64,000 nt of DNA from Paenimyroides aestuarii (GTDB lineage Bacteria > Bacteroidota > Bacteroidia > Flavobacteriales > Flavobacteriaceae). The notes beneath the pieces are model-generated. The model was given only the letters and a program-made list of their open reading frames with translations, did no database searches and was not told the DNA's origin. The first letter of the stretch is position 1, and each line of letters opens with the position of its first letter. Below, piece after piece: positions 54,172 through 61,484 of the stretch. Position numbers and translations under genes: made by a program. The stretch is from positions 186,001-250,000 of the forward strand of contig NZ_CP102382.1 of NCBI RefSeq assembly GCF_024628805.1, given 5' to 3'.

Positions 54172-55413
54172 ATGAAATATATAATTCACTCCAAAAATAC
54201 ATTTTTATTTTTCTTTGTAATAGTTTTTGCCAATTTAAGTTTTGAAGGCAATGCACAGATCAAAACCGGAGCAGATCAACCAGAAAATTATCTTCCATTG
54301 TTAAAAGATAAAAAAGTAGGCATTTTGACTAATCAAACGGGAATTATAAATTTTGATTACAAATATGAAGATGAAGGAACTCATCCACATGATTTGAAAA
54401 TAGCAACAATAAACTATAAACAAATGCATTTGGTTGACTTTTTAATTCAGAACAAAATCAACCTTAAAAAAATCTACGCACCCGAACATGGTTTTCGAGG
54501 AACTGCTGATGCTGGTGAACTTATTAAAGACGGAAAAGATACCAAGACCGGTTTACCGATTATTTCGCTCTACGGAAACAATAAAAAACCAACAAAAGAG
54601 CAGCTTGCTGGAATAGATGTGATGCTTTTTGATTTGCAGGATGTAGGCGCACGATTTTATACCTATATTTCATCGTTACACTATTTAATGGAAGCTTGTG
54701 CTGAAAACGATATTCCTGTGATTGTTTTGGACCGACCAAATCCGAAAGGCGCAACGGTTGACGGACCTGTTTTAGATATGAAATACAAAAGTTTTGTAGG
54801 CATGCACCCTATCCCTGTTTTGCACGGAATGACCATTGGCGAATATGCCCAAATGATTAATGGTGAAAAATGGTTGAAAAATGGCGTTCAGGCAAAATTA
54901 ACTGTTATTCCTTGCAAAAATTACAATAAAGGTATGCATTATTCATTGCCTGTAAAACCATCACCTAATTTACCAAATGATGTATCGATAAACCTATACA
55001 CCAGCTTATGTTTTTTTGAAGGAACGAATGTGAGTGTGGGGCGTGGCACCGAAAAGCAGTTTCAAATTTACGGATCGCCTTTTTTAAAAAATATGGATTT
55101 TAGTTTTATACCCGAACCAAACGAAGGCGCAAAAAACCCAATGCACAACGGTGTAAAATGTTTTGGCGAAGATTTATCTGAACAAGAGCCAATTGATGGT
55201 TTATCGCTGCAATGGCTCTTAAAAGCGTATAAAAACACCGCAAACAAAGAAAAATTCTTTAACAACTTTTTTATCAAACTCGCCGGAACCAAACAGTTGC
55301 AAAAGCAAATTGAGAACGGATTATCGGAAGAAACAATTAAAAAATCTTGGAAAAATGATTTAGAACGATTTAAGAAAATGCGCGAGCACTATTTAATTTA
55401 TCCTCTTTTTTAA
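54172..55413 (+). CDS. namZ: DUF1343 exo-beta-N-acetylmuramidase (NamZ-like)
   Basis: The product is 413 residues with a signal peptide ending near 'FEGNAQ'. Family blocks: 'KKVGILTNQTGIINFDY', 'LKKIYAPEHGFRGTADAGE', 'DVMLFDLQDVGARFYTYISS', 'VIVLDRPNPKGATVDGPVLD', 'NVSVGRGTEKQFQIYGSPF'. DUF1343 contains NamZ of Tannerella and Bacillus, which removes MurNAc from the ends of peptidoglycan fragments. A role in cell-wall recycling or scavenging in the periplasm is therefore likely. It is divergent from the permease gene. Confidence 0.92.
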   Translation: MKYIIHSKNTFLFFFVIVFANLSFEGNAQIKTGADQPENYLPLLKDKKVGILTNQTGIINFDYKYEDEGTHPHDLKIATINYKQMHLVDFLIQNKINLKKIYAPEHGFRGTADAGELIKDGKDTKTGLPIISLYGNNKKPTKEQLAGIDVMLFDLQDVGARFYTYISSLHYLMEACAENDIPVIVLDRPNPKGATVDGPVLDMKYKSFVGMHPIPVLHGMTIGEYAQMINGEKWLKNGVQAKLTVIPCKNYNKGMHYSLPVKPSPNLPNDVSINLYTSLCFFEGTNVSVGRGTEKQFQIYGSPFLKNMDFSFIPEPNEGAKNPMHNGVKCFGEDLSEQEPIDGLSLQWLLKAYKNTANKEKFFNNFFIKLAGTKQLQKQIENGLSEETIKKSWKNDLERFKKMREHYLIYPLF

Positions 55414-55458
55414 CTTCAATTTATCAATATGCCTGTTTAAAAATAGCTAAACTTTTAC

Positions 55459-55466
55459 TATATTTG
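55459..55466 (+). promoter_or_regulatory. Candidate -7 element of the 71-aa gene
   Basis: TATATTTG, a full TAnnTTTG match, 27 nt before the ATG at 55494. No clear -33 TTG at the usual distance. Confidence 0.45.
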
Positions 55467-55493
55467 ATTTCAAGTAAAAAAAATTTAATTGTT

Positions 55494-55709
55494 ATGGACA
55501 CAACCAACGCTGTAATTGCGATCATTGATCGTTTTCAATCTATTTATGAATGGTTTTTGCGTATTCTTGGGAATGTTGTTGATTTATTTGAACGTTTTAA
55601 AGAATTTATTTTAAAATTAGTAGAATATGTAATCGACACTTTTAGCTCGGAAGAAGACGCTCAAGCTTTTCTAAAGAATTATTTAGACAACGAACACAGT
55701 TTTATATAA
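55494..55709 (+). CDS. 71-residue protein, unknown function
   Basis: The start is ATG 55494 (MDTTNAVIAIIDRFQSIYEW). The product is a run of hydrophobic and charged residues with heptad-like spacing ('FLRILGNVVDLFERFKEFIL', 'KLVEYVIDTFSSEEDAQAFL'), so one long amphipathic helix or two is likely, without a clear membrane segment. It has a promoter-like box and its own terminator, which supports it as a real gene. No family is recognised. Confidence 0.75.
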   Translation: MDTTNAVIAIIDRFQSIYEWFLRILGNVVDLFERFKEFILKLVEYVIDTFSSEEDAQAFLKNYLDNEHSFI

Positions 55710-55710
55710 A

Positions 55711-55744
55711 AAAATGCCTTTGCTTTATAAAGGCATTTTCTTTT
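55711..55744. terminator. Bidirectional terminator after the 71-aa gene
   Basis: An 11-bp stem AAAATGCCTTT/AAAGGCATTTT (55711-55721 with 55729-55739), shared with the convergent YkgJ-type gene whose coding end it overlaps. Confidence 0.85.
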
Positions 55745-56219
55745 TCATTTCTTCAACAACAGCAAACGCTGCGGGACAAATTGCCACATTCTTTAAGGTT
55801 AAATGACTTATTTGCTGAAACTTCTTTCGGTCGGTATGCGGAAATTCCCTACAAGCTTTCGGGCGCACATCATAAATCATGCAATAATTTTCGTGGTCTA
55901 AAAACGTACAAGGCACGCTTTGCAACACATAATCATTATCCTCATCAATCCGCAAATATTGGTCTATAAATTGTTGGGGCTTTTGGCGCAAATGTTTTGC
56001 AATACGCTCAATATCAGCCATGGTAAACAAAGGACCGGTGGTTTTACAACAATTTGCACACGACAAACAATCGGTTTTTTTAAACACATCGTCATGAATT
56101 TGCTGCATTTTATAATCTAAATCTTTGGGTGTTTTTTTCTTTAGTTTATCAAAATACTTCTTGTTTTCAGTGTGCTTATCTTTTGCTAACTTTGGCAATT
56201 GTTTTAAATAGTTTTCCAT
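55725..56219 (-). CDS. YkgJ-family cysteine-cluster protein
   Basis: The product is 164 residues. Cys residues are arranged 'CLSCANCCKTTGPLF', 'SVPCTFLDHENYCMIYDVRP' and 'CREFPHT', the CxxCxxCC...C...C...C pattern of the zinc- or iron-binding YkgJ/UPF0153 family. 'RPKACREFP' is a family hallmark. The molecular role is unknown. It lies just upstream of an IS30 remnant. Confidence 0.93.
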   Translation of the reverse strand: MENYLKQLPKLAKDKHTENKKYFDKLKKKTPKDLDYKMQQIHDDVFKKTDCLSCANCCKTTGPLFTMADIERIAKHLRQKPQQFIDQYLRIDEDNDYVLQSVPCTFLDHENYCMIYDVRPKACREFPHTDRKKFQQISHLTLKNVAICPAAFAVVEEMKKKMPL

Positions 56220-56345
56220 TGCAATTTTAAAATGCGAAATTACAAAAAATAAATACCGACATTTAAACTTTTAACCACATAGAATTTCATTGCTTTTGCT
56301 TAATGAGTACATAACTGTTTAATAGTTCACTATGTTTTCGTGGAT

Positions 56346-57327
56346 TCAAGTTTTAAATGCAACTCGTCTATTTTCGTTCATTTTTAGAGCAAAAACTTCG
56401 TTAGGCGTTTTGAAACCAAATCTTTTTCGTGGTCTGTTGTTTAAAATATTAATAACTCTATTAATTTGATCTTGGGTTATCGATTCAAAGTTAGAACTTT
56501 TAGGAAAATATTGTCTTACTAAACCATTTAAATTTTCATTACCACCTCTTTCCCAACTATGATAGGCCTTTGCAAAAAAGTAATCAATTGCGAGCTTTTC
56601 TGAGAGTTGCTCGTGGTTGGCAAATTCCTTTCCATTGTCTGATGTAATGGTGTGTAATAAAGGTTTCCAGTCTTTTAAAAGTTCTATGGTTTTGGTTTCT
56701 ACGGCTTTTGCTTCTTTGCTGTCAATTTTTCCCATAAAAAGTAATCCTGTGGCTCGGTCGTTAATCGTTTAATAGTGCACCTTTATGATCTTTACCAATA
56801 ACTAAATCTATTTCTAGATCTCCAAATCGTTCTTTTTTCTCCCACAATTTGCGGTCGTTTGCTGATATCTACCCTATTGGCTATCAAGCCTCTATTGTCT
56901 TTTGAACTACCTCTTTTGCGGTATTTTTTACCTTTGGTTCTCAAATGTTTGTATAGGTTGCCACCGGCTCGCTTATCTTTCCAGATATACTGATAAATAC
57001 GTTCGTGAGAAACCATTTTTTTTCCTTCTAAAACGGCTCTTCCCACCATTTGCTCTGACTGAAATCTTGTGCTAAATACTGTTTTACATTGCTTATAACC
57101 TCTGGAGTGAATGTAAGTTTTTTAGGCTTGATTTGATGCCTTTTTTGGGCTTTTCGATGTTAAACTGGCTTTATAGATGCCGTTTCTGCCATCAGAATTT
57201 TCTCTTGATTTCTCTGGAAACAACCGATTTGTCTTTCCCCGATATAGTCGGCAATTTCAATAATTCGTTTTACCTAAGCTGTGGTAAGTTTCAATTTTGT
57301 ATCTTGTTCAAGCGTTAAATGTCCCAT
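56346..57327 (-). pseudogene. IS30-family transposase, degraded
   Basis: The minus strand begins at ATG 57327 with MGHLTLEQ and then breaks several times. Readable pieces are a helix-turn-helix part, a middle part at 56792-57049 ('MVSHERIYQYIWKDKRAGGN'), and a C-terminal part at 56346-56735 ('HTITSDNGKEFANHEQLSEK', 'FFAKAYHSWERGGNENLNGL'), which hold the IS30 DDE core. An extra A near 56768 breaks the frame at 'GALLTINDR', and several indels lie at 57050-57320. No matching terminal repeats could be found. It is a dead remnant. Confidence 0.88.
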
Positions 57328-57373
57328 CTTTATTTTGTAGTGTCGGAACCACAAAGTAAGGTATTTTTTCGCC

Positions 57374-57428
57374 AACAGGGGGAACATTTTAGCCCCGCGG
57401 GGCTAAAATGTTCCCCCTGTTTTTTTTA
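57374..57428 (+). terminator. GC-rich 48-bp perfect palindrome followed by T8
   Basis: The two arms 57374-57397 and 57398-57421 are exact reverse complements, with centre AGCCCCG|CGGGGCT and outer AACAGGGGG/CCCCCTGTT, then eight or more T. It looks like a very strong terminator for plus-strand transcription, but no plus-strand gene lies directly upstream. It stands out from the AT-rich surroundings and may be a repeat element or a left-over of a lost gene. Confidence 0.7.
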
Positions 57429-57518
57429 TGATGTTGCATTTATTAGTTGAATCTAAGTTTCAACAAAAATAGAATCAGAAAATGTATGTTATTATGTGGT
57501 TGCAAAAAAAATAATTAT

Positions 57519-58229
57519 ATGTTTAAAGACCTTTTTGGCAAAGCCATGCTGGATTATGTGCAAAATAATCAGCCCGAAAATATAGTCACCGAAACCAATA
57601 TCAGCGAAGCCGATGAAATGGATGTTTCGTATCTTTTTCGATCGTTCAATGATATGCCAAAAATCGAACAAAAAGCATTAAAGCTTTGTAAAGGAAAAGT
57701 GCTAGATGTTGGCTGTGGTGCCGGAAGCCATGCGCTGTATTTGCAGGAAAAGGGATGCAATGTTTTGGCGATTGATATATCTGCAAATGCTGTGGAAGCT
57801 TGTAAAATTCGTGGGGTTGAAAATGCTGTACAGATGGATATTTTACAGGTGGATGAATCGGAACAATTTGATACCATTCTGCTTTTGATGAATGGAACCG
57901 GAATCTTTGGTAAATTGAAAAATATCGATCAATATCTTTCTAAATTAAAAAAATTATTAACCGATAACGGACAGCTTTTAATTGACAGTTCGGATTTGAT
58001 TTACATGTTTGATGAAGACGAAGACGGCGGAAAATGGATTCCGATGTATGGTGATTATTATGGCGAACTTACCTTTCATATATCTTACAAAGGAGAAAAA
58101 GAAACTCCTTTTGATTGGTTGTACCTTGATTTTAATACTTTGCAGAACGCATGTATGGCACAAAATTTAAAATGTGAATTGATTTTAGAAGGATCTAATT
58201 TTGATTATTTAGCCCGAATTACAAAATAA
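57519..58229 (+). CDS. SAM-dependent methyltransferase, class I
   Basis: I prefer ATG 57519 (MFKDLFGKAMLDYVQNN), 236 residues; an upstream in-frame start at 57447 would add 24 residues without similarity to the fold. The SAM site is 'GKVLDVGCGAGSHALYLQEK', with 'VLAIDISANAVEACK' and 'FDTILLLMNGTGIFGKL' as the following motifs. 'LLTDNGQLLIDSSDLIY' is the usual beta-5 region. The substrate is not evident. It follows the GC-rich palindrome. Confidence 0.88.
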   Translation: MFKDLFGKAMLDYVQNNQPENIVTETNISEADEMDVSYLFRSFNDMPKIEQKALKLCKGKVLDVGCGAGSHALYLQEKGCNVLAIDISANAVEACKIRGVENAVQMDILQVDESEQFDTILLLMNGTGIFGKLKNIDQYLSKLKKLLTDNGQLLIDSSDLIYMFDEDEDGGKWIPMYGDYYGELTFHISYKGEKETPFDWLYLDFNTLQNACMAQNLKCELILEGSNFDYLARITK

Positions 58230-58484
58230 ACCATCAAGAATTTTTACTTTAAATACGAATTTCACAAATTTTCACAGATTAAAAAATCCTTTTCATCTTA
58301 AAATCTGTGGTTAAGAAAAAAAAAATACGATCAATCAAACTTGTCAATCCAACGAAGAAGGAATCGCTAACAATAAGATTGCTTTGCCAATTCGCAAACT
58401 TGGGTCTTCACTACACTTCATTTCGCTCAGAATGCCAGTCTTAGGCTTAAAATCAAAAAAAAGAGAAGCAGCTGCCTCTCTTTT
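58230..58484. other. Intergenic stretch with CACAGATT-type repeat and decayed sequence
   Basis: 255 bp without a gene. 58278-58312 holds CACAGATT ... AATCTGTG arms, similar to a motif at 6310-6418. 58340-58440 ('GAAGAAGGAATCGCTAACAA', 'CTTCATTTCGCTCAGAATGC') looks like degraded interspersed repeat sequence, not coding. Confidence 0.5.
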
Positions 58485-58486
58485 TT
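58455..58486 (-). terminator. Terminator after the DUF2059 gene
   Basis: AAAAAAGAGA..GCAGCTGC..TCTCTTTTTT with one mismatch in the stem, and T's on the minus strand. Confidence 0.7.
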
Positions 58487-58880
58487 ACATCATATATTTC
58501 ATAATAATACCTTGAATTTCGGCTTTAAAAGCCTCCGACCGATTGCTTAAAACAACAGCATAATTGCTTTTTACCATCATGAATTTTTTTGCCAATGGTG
58601 TTTGATAAAATTCAATCAAATTTTCTACTTCGCTTTGTGATAAGTTTTGCGAATAATAGGCAATTAAGTTCTTTTTTTGTTTGGCAATGAGCGGTTCCAT
58701 ATCTTTTTTAAAACGTTCTCTATTATTTACAGAAAGTTGTTTCGAAATTTCATCGGCAATATTGTAAAACTCTTTTACTTCACCAGAAAGTTCTACCAAT
58801 TTTAATACATCGGCTTTATTAGCTTGGGCAAATGTGTTTGTAAAAACGGTTAAAAACAATACTACAACAATTTTTTTCAT
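58485..58880 (-). CDS. DUF2059-family secreted protein
   Basis: The product is 131 residues with signal peptide MKKIVVVLFLTVFTNTFAQ. The mature part, 'KADVLKLVELSGEVKEFYNI' to 'SQSEVENLIEFYQTPLAKKF', is the DUF2059 helical domain found in many periplasmic proteins. The 'FY.TPLAKK' motif is typical. Function unknown. It lies 31 bp downstream of queE. Confidence 0.88.
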   Translation of the reverse strand: MKKIVVVLFLTVFTNTFAQANKADVLKLVELSGEVKEFYNIADEISKQLSVNNRERFKKDMEPLIAKQKKNLIAYYSQNLSQSEVENLIEFYQTPLAKKFMMVKSNYAVVLSNRSEAFKAEIQGIIMKYMM

Positions 58881-58911
58881 ACCTCATTTTTTTGAGTAAA
58901 ATTATAATTTT

Positions 58912-59529
58912 CTACGGAATATCCAAATATTTATGTGTTTGTGTAGAAATAGCCCATTTTGGATTGTTTTTCACATATTCTATAAGCGTTGGAAGCATTT
59001 CTGCCTTCTTACTCCACTCTACTTGCAAATACAACTTGGCGTTTTTATTCACTTTTGCAGCTTGTTCTTCGGCAAAAATAAAATCGTGGTGGTTATAAAT
59101 GATGCATTTAAGCTCATTGGCAGCATCGTACACACTCTGCGTGGGCAATTTCTTTTTCTTTGGCGATAAGCAAATCCAATCCCAAAAACCCGAAAGCTCA
59201 TAAGCACCCGATGTTTCTATATTTGTTTGAATTCCTTTTTCTTTTAACTTTGATGTGAGATAATCTAAATTCCACATTAGCGGTTCGCCACCTGTGATTA
59301 CAACCAAATTTCCGTTTTCTTGCGCTTGCGACACAATATCGCTTACCAAAATTTTAGGATGCAGGTTTTCATCCCAGCTTTCTTTCACATCGCACCAATG
59401 ACAGCCCACATCGCATCCTGCCAAACGTATAAAATATGCGGCATGACCGGTATAAAAACCTTCCCCTTGAATGGTGTAAAACGCTTCCATTAAAGGTAAT
59501 TTTTCAACGATTTTTTCTGTTGCTGTCAT
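58912..59529 (-). CDS. queE: 7-carboxy-7-deazaguanine synthase
   Basis: QueE is a radical-SAM enzyme of queuosine synthesis. I start at ATG 59529 (MTATEKIVEKLPLMEAFYTI), 205 residues. The N-terminus has 'MEAFYTIQGEGFYTGHAAYF', the cluster motif is 'GCDVGCHWCDVKESW' (CxxxCxxC), and 'VVITGGEPLMWN' is the GGEP motif that holds SAM. 'NIETSGAYEL' follows. The other que genes are not in the window. Confidence 0.95.
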   Translation of the reverse strand: MTATEKIVEKLPLMEAFYTIQGEGFYTGHAAYFIRLAGCDVGCHWCDVKESWDENLHPKILVSDIVSQAQENGNLVVITGGEPLMWNLDYLTSKLKEKGIQTNIETSGAYELSGFWDWICLSPKKKKLPTQSVYDAANELKCIIYNHHDFIFAEEQAAKVNKNAKLYLQVEWSKKAEMLPTLIEYVKNNPKWAISTQTHKYLDIP

Positions 59530-59540
59530 TCTTTTTTTTG

Positions 59541-59548
59541 CAAAGATA
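59541..59548 (-). promoter_or_regulatory. Candidate -7 element of queE
   Basis: The minus strand reads TATCTTTG (full TAnnTTTG), ending 11 nt before the queE ATG. Confidence 0.45.
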
Positions 59549-59725
59549 CGATAGTTATCACAAATCTTTATAAATGCGCTCTTGGAATCTATAAAACTAA
59601 AAAAAGCCTCGCTACCTGCCTGCGTTTTGCTTTTTACCACAAACTATTAAATGTACAACAGCAGTAAAGTGTTTTATAACAAAACAGCCTGAATACGTGT
59701 GTAAAGAGGCTGTGGTGGTTTTAAT

Positions 59726-59755
59726 GGCACGGATTGCAAATCCGCGCGATCGGGG
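59726..59755 (-). repeat. 30-nt REP-like repeat, copy 1
   Basis: Minus-strand core CGCGGATTTGCAATCCGTG is preceded by CCCCGAT. It matches 61380-61409 on the plus strand with about three mismatches, so the two copies are inverted relative to each other. It interrupts the IS1182 fragment. Confidence 0.7.
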
Positions 59756-60051
59756 TAGAGTTGCCCGAAATGTACATGAAATAGATGTTTTCGGTGAGTG
59801 CTTTAGCTATTTTTCCGGCAAGAATAAACGTTTGACAAATAGCTGTAAAACAAAACTTTAATCATCATTCTTGGATGATATGCAGAGGTACCACCTCCTT
59901 TGTACAACTTAATTATATTGCTAATACCCAACGAGTTAACAACCTCTTCGATTAATCGAACAGGGTGATTATTAGGGATTTTATCAAAAATATTAATCGG
60001 AAAAAGTTCAGGACTATTGCCTGTTTGATTTTTAAAAACTACTTTAGCCAT
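59750..60051 (-). pseudogene. IS1182-family transposase, N-terminal fragment
   Basis: The minus strand starts MAKVVFKNQTGNSPELFPIN and continues 'SNIIKLYKGGGTSAYHPRMM', the standard IS1182 (DUF772) N-terminus. An extra A after 'YSCRK' near 59815 shifts the frame. The match continues in another frame ('IAKALTENIYFMYISGNSTP') until the REP-like repeat at 59755, where it stops. About 100 of some 500 expected codons remain. Confidence 0.88.
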
Positions 60052-60103
60052 TGTTGGTTTTTTGTGCAACTCTAAGATAATTATTTTGGAGAAAAAATAC
60101 AAC

Positions 60104-60135
60104 AAAAAAAAGCTGTCCGACTTTTCGGACAGCTT
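60104..60135 (-). terminator. Terminator after the 36-codon gene
   Basis: An 11-bp perfect stem AAGCTGTCCGA/TCGGACAGCTT (60110-60120 with 60125-60135), with T's following on the minus strand. Confidence 0.88.
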
Positions 60136-60145
60136 CTACTTTTTT

Positions 60146-60256
60146 TTAATTATTTTTTTTATTTCTTTTCTTGTAAAATAGTTTAACTATATAGGGGGCA
60201 GCAATACCACCTATAAGTCCACCAATAATACCATAAATCCAATCACTATATGTCAT
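60146..60256 (-). CDS. 36-residue membrane peptide with glycine zipper
   Basis: ATG 60256 to TAA 60146: starts MTYSDWIYGIIGGLIGGIAA, then a short membrane end and a basic tail KLFYKKRNKKNN. The hydrophobic part has GxxxGxxxG spacing and could span the membrane once. It lies 10 bp after the stop of the lipoprotein gene and just before a strong terminator, so it looks like a real second gene of an operon. The function is unknown; a pore-forming or bacteriocin-like peptide, or a partner of the lipoprotein, is speculation. Confidence 0.65.
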   Translation of the reverse strand: MTYSDWIYGIIGGLIGGIAAPYIVKLFYKKRNKKNN

Positions 60257-60266
60257 AATAAAAAGA

Positions 60267-61148
60267 TTATATTCTAGATAACCACTTGCCTAATCTACCA
60301 ACAATTCCTGTTGACGCAACTACTGCTCCAATCACAGCTCCTGTAGCTACTGCGCCAACTGTAATTTTACCGTTATTATTATAGTGTTGATTAATAGCTG
60401 TGCCAGCAGCTCCTATTAGTGCTCCTGCTGCATCCATTGCTACTACAGGAACAGCATAAGTTGTGTAATTACTGTCTTCAGGATTAACACTTCCTATAGG
60501 TTCTGGCAAATAAATTTCAGGAGAATTAGTAGTCCACCAATCATTAGAATGTACAGCAATACTTGAAATGGGATCTAACAATAAATAATCATTCTCGCTA
60601 ACATCGTTGGCTAAATCTTTAATAAACAAATCAAAACTTTCATAACTAATATTTCCTTCAAAAGCTTGTGAAAGTGTATATTGTAAATTGTTTATTTTAG
60701 TAAATTCATCATTCCCAATAACATTATTCTCTTTTAAATCAAATATTAATTCGCTTAATGTGGTTTGTTTATTCTTTAGAGGGTTATCGATTAGGACATT
60801 ATTATTTATAATGCCAACCACATTATTGGAGTGTAATAGATTTTTATGATTATTATATGAATTTAAAAATAAAGATTTTTCATCATTTGTAAATTTTGGA
60901 TATGTATTAGTATAATTCTCAAGAAAAGAATAGTAAAACCCATAACCATCATTAAGATTAGTTATTGTTTCGTCTCCAATAAAACTGTTGTTTACTAAAT
61001 CCATATAATCATTATGAATTTCTCCTACTGTAAAGCCGGACGATTTTGCTTTAATATTATTAAAATCTGCGGAATCATTTAAATTAGTTTCTTCTTTAGA
61101 ACAAGATAACAAACTAATAGTCATAAAAAATAAAATTACTCGTTTCAT
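60267..61148 (-). CDS. Lipoprotein with C-terminal glycine-rich hydrophobic segment
   Basis: The product is 293 residues. The lipobox is 'FFMTISLLSC', followed by 'SKEETNLNDSADFNNI'. The middle (about 40-215) is helical and Asn-rich and is not recognised. The last 70 residues carry Gly/Ala-rich hydrophobic stretches, 'VVAMDAAGALIGAAGTAINQ' and 'GAVATGAVIGAVVASTGIVG', ending in a basic 'RLGKWLSRI'. This glycine-zipper pattern recurs in the 36-residue product encoded next. AT-rich and probably accessory DNA. Confidence 0.78.
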   Translation of the reverse strand: MKRVILFFMTISLLSCSKEETNLNDSADFNNIKAKSSGFTVGEIHNDYMDLVNNSFIGDETITNLNDGYGFYYSFLENYTNTYPKFTNDEKSLFLNSYNNHKNLLHSNNVVGIINNNVLIDNPLKNKQTTLSELIFDLKENNVIGNDEFTKINNLQYTLSQAFEGNISYESFDLFIKDLANDVSENDYLLLDPISSIAVHSNDWWTTNSPEIYLPEPIGSVNPEDSNYTTYAVPVVAMDAAGALIGAAGTAINQHYNNNGKITVGAVATGAVIGAVVASTGIVGRLGKWLSRI

Positions 61149-61471
61149 ATATCTTTAAAAATTTTAATTAATAAAATTAATTTTACAAGAAATTTCGCGA
61201 AAATTTTAATTTGCAATATATAAAACATAAAAATGAATAAAATTAAAATTAACACAAGTTTAACTTTTTTATGCAATAATCTTCATTTATTTAGATTACG
61301 ATTTCCAAGTGTACATGAATTATTTTCAGATTGCTGTTTTTATTGCCTTAATTGTATTTATGTGGGTGAAGTAGAAACTCCCCGATGTCGCGGATTTGCA
61401 ATCCGTGACTTTATCTACGCAACCTACTGTTGTTATGGTTAAAAATTATGTTATACAAAAAAAGCAACCTT
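61149..61471. other. Gene-free stretch with second REP-like repeat
   Basis: 323 bp without a convincing gene. An open frame at 61233-61442 has no recognisable sequence and runs through the repeat. It contains the 30-nt repeat at 61380-61409. Confidence 0.6.
61380..61409 (+). repeat. 30-nt REP-like repeat, copy 2
   Basis: CCCCGAT..CGCGGATTTGCAATCCGTG on the plus strand; inverted copy of 59726-59755. The two copies bracket the IS1182 fragment and the lipoprotein operon. Confidence 0.7.
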
Positions 61472-61484
61472 TCAGTTGCTTTTT
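61455..61484 (-). terminator. Terminator after the TPR gene
   Basis: AAAAAGCAAC/GTTGCTTTTT (61459-61468 with 61475-61484) overlapping the last codons of the TPR gene; T's on the minus strand. Confidence 0.78.

Noticed and set aside
58316..58450. Possible small RNA or gene between the methyltransferase and DUF2059 genes
   Set aside because: No promoter-like box or stable fold is seen apart from the terminator; the sequence resembles degraded repeat DNA.
61233..61442. Plus-strand frame of 69 codons
   Set aside because: It is Cys-rich without a pattern, runs through the REP-like repeat and ends in nothing like a gene.
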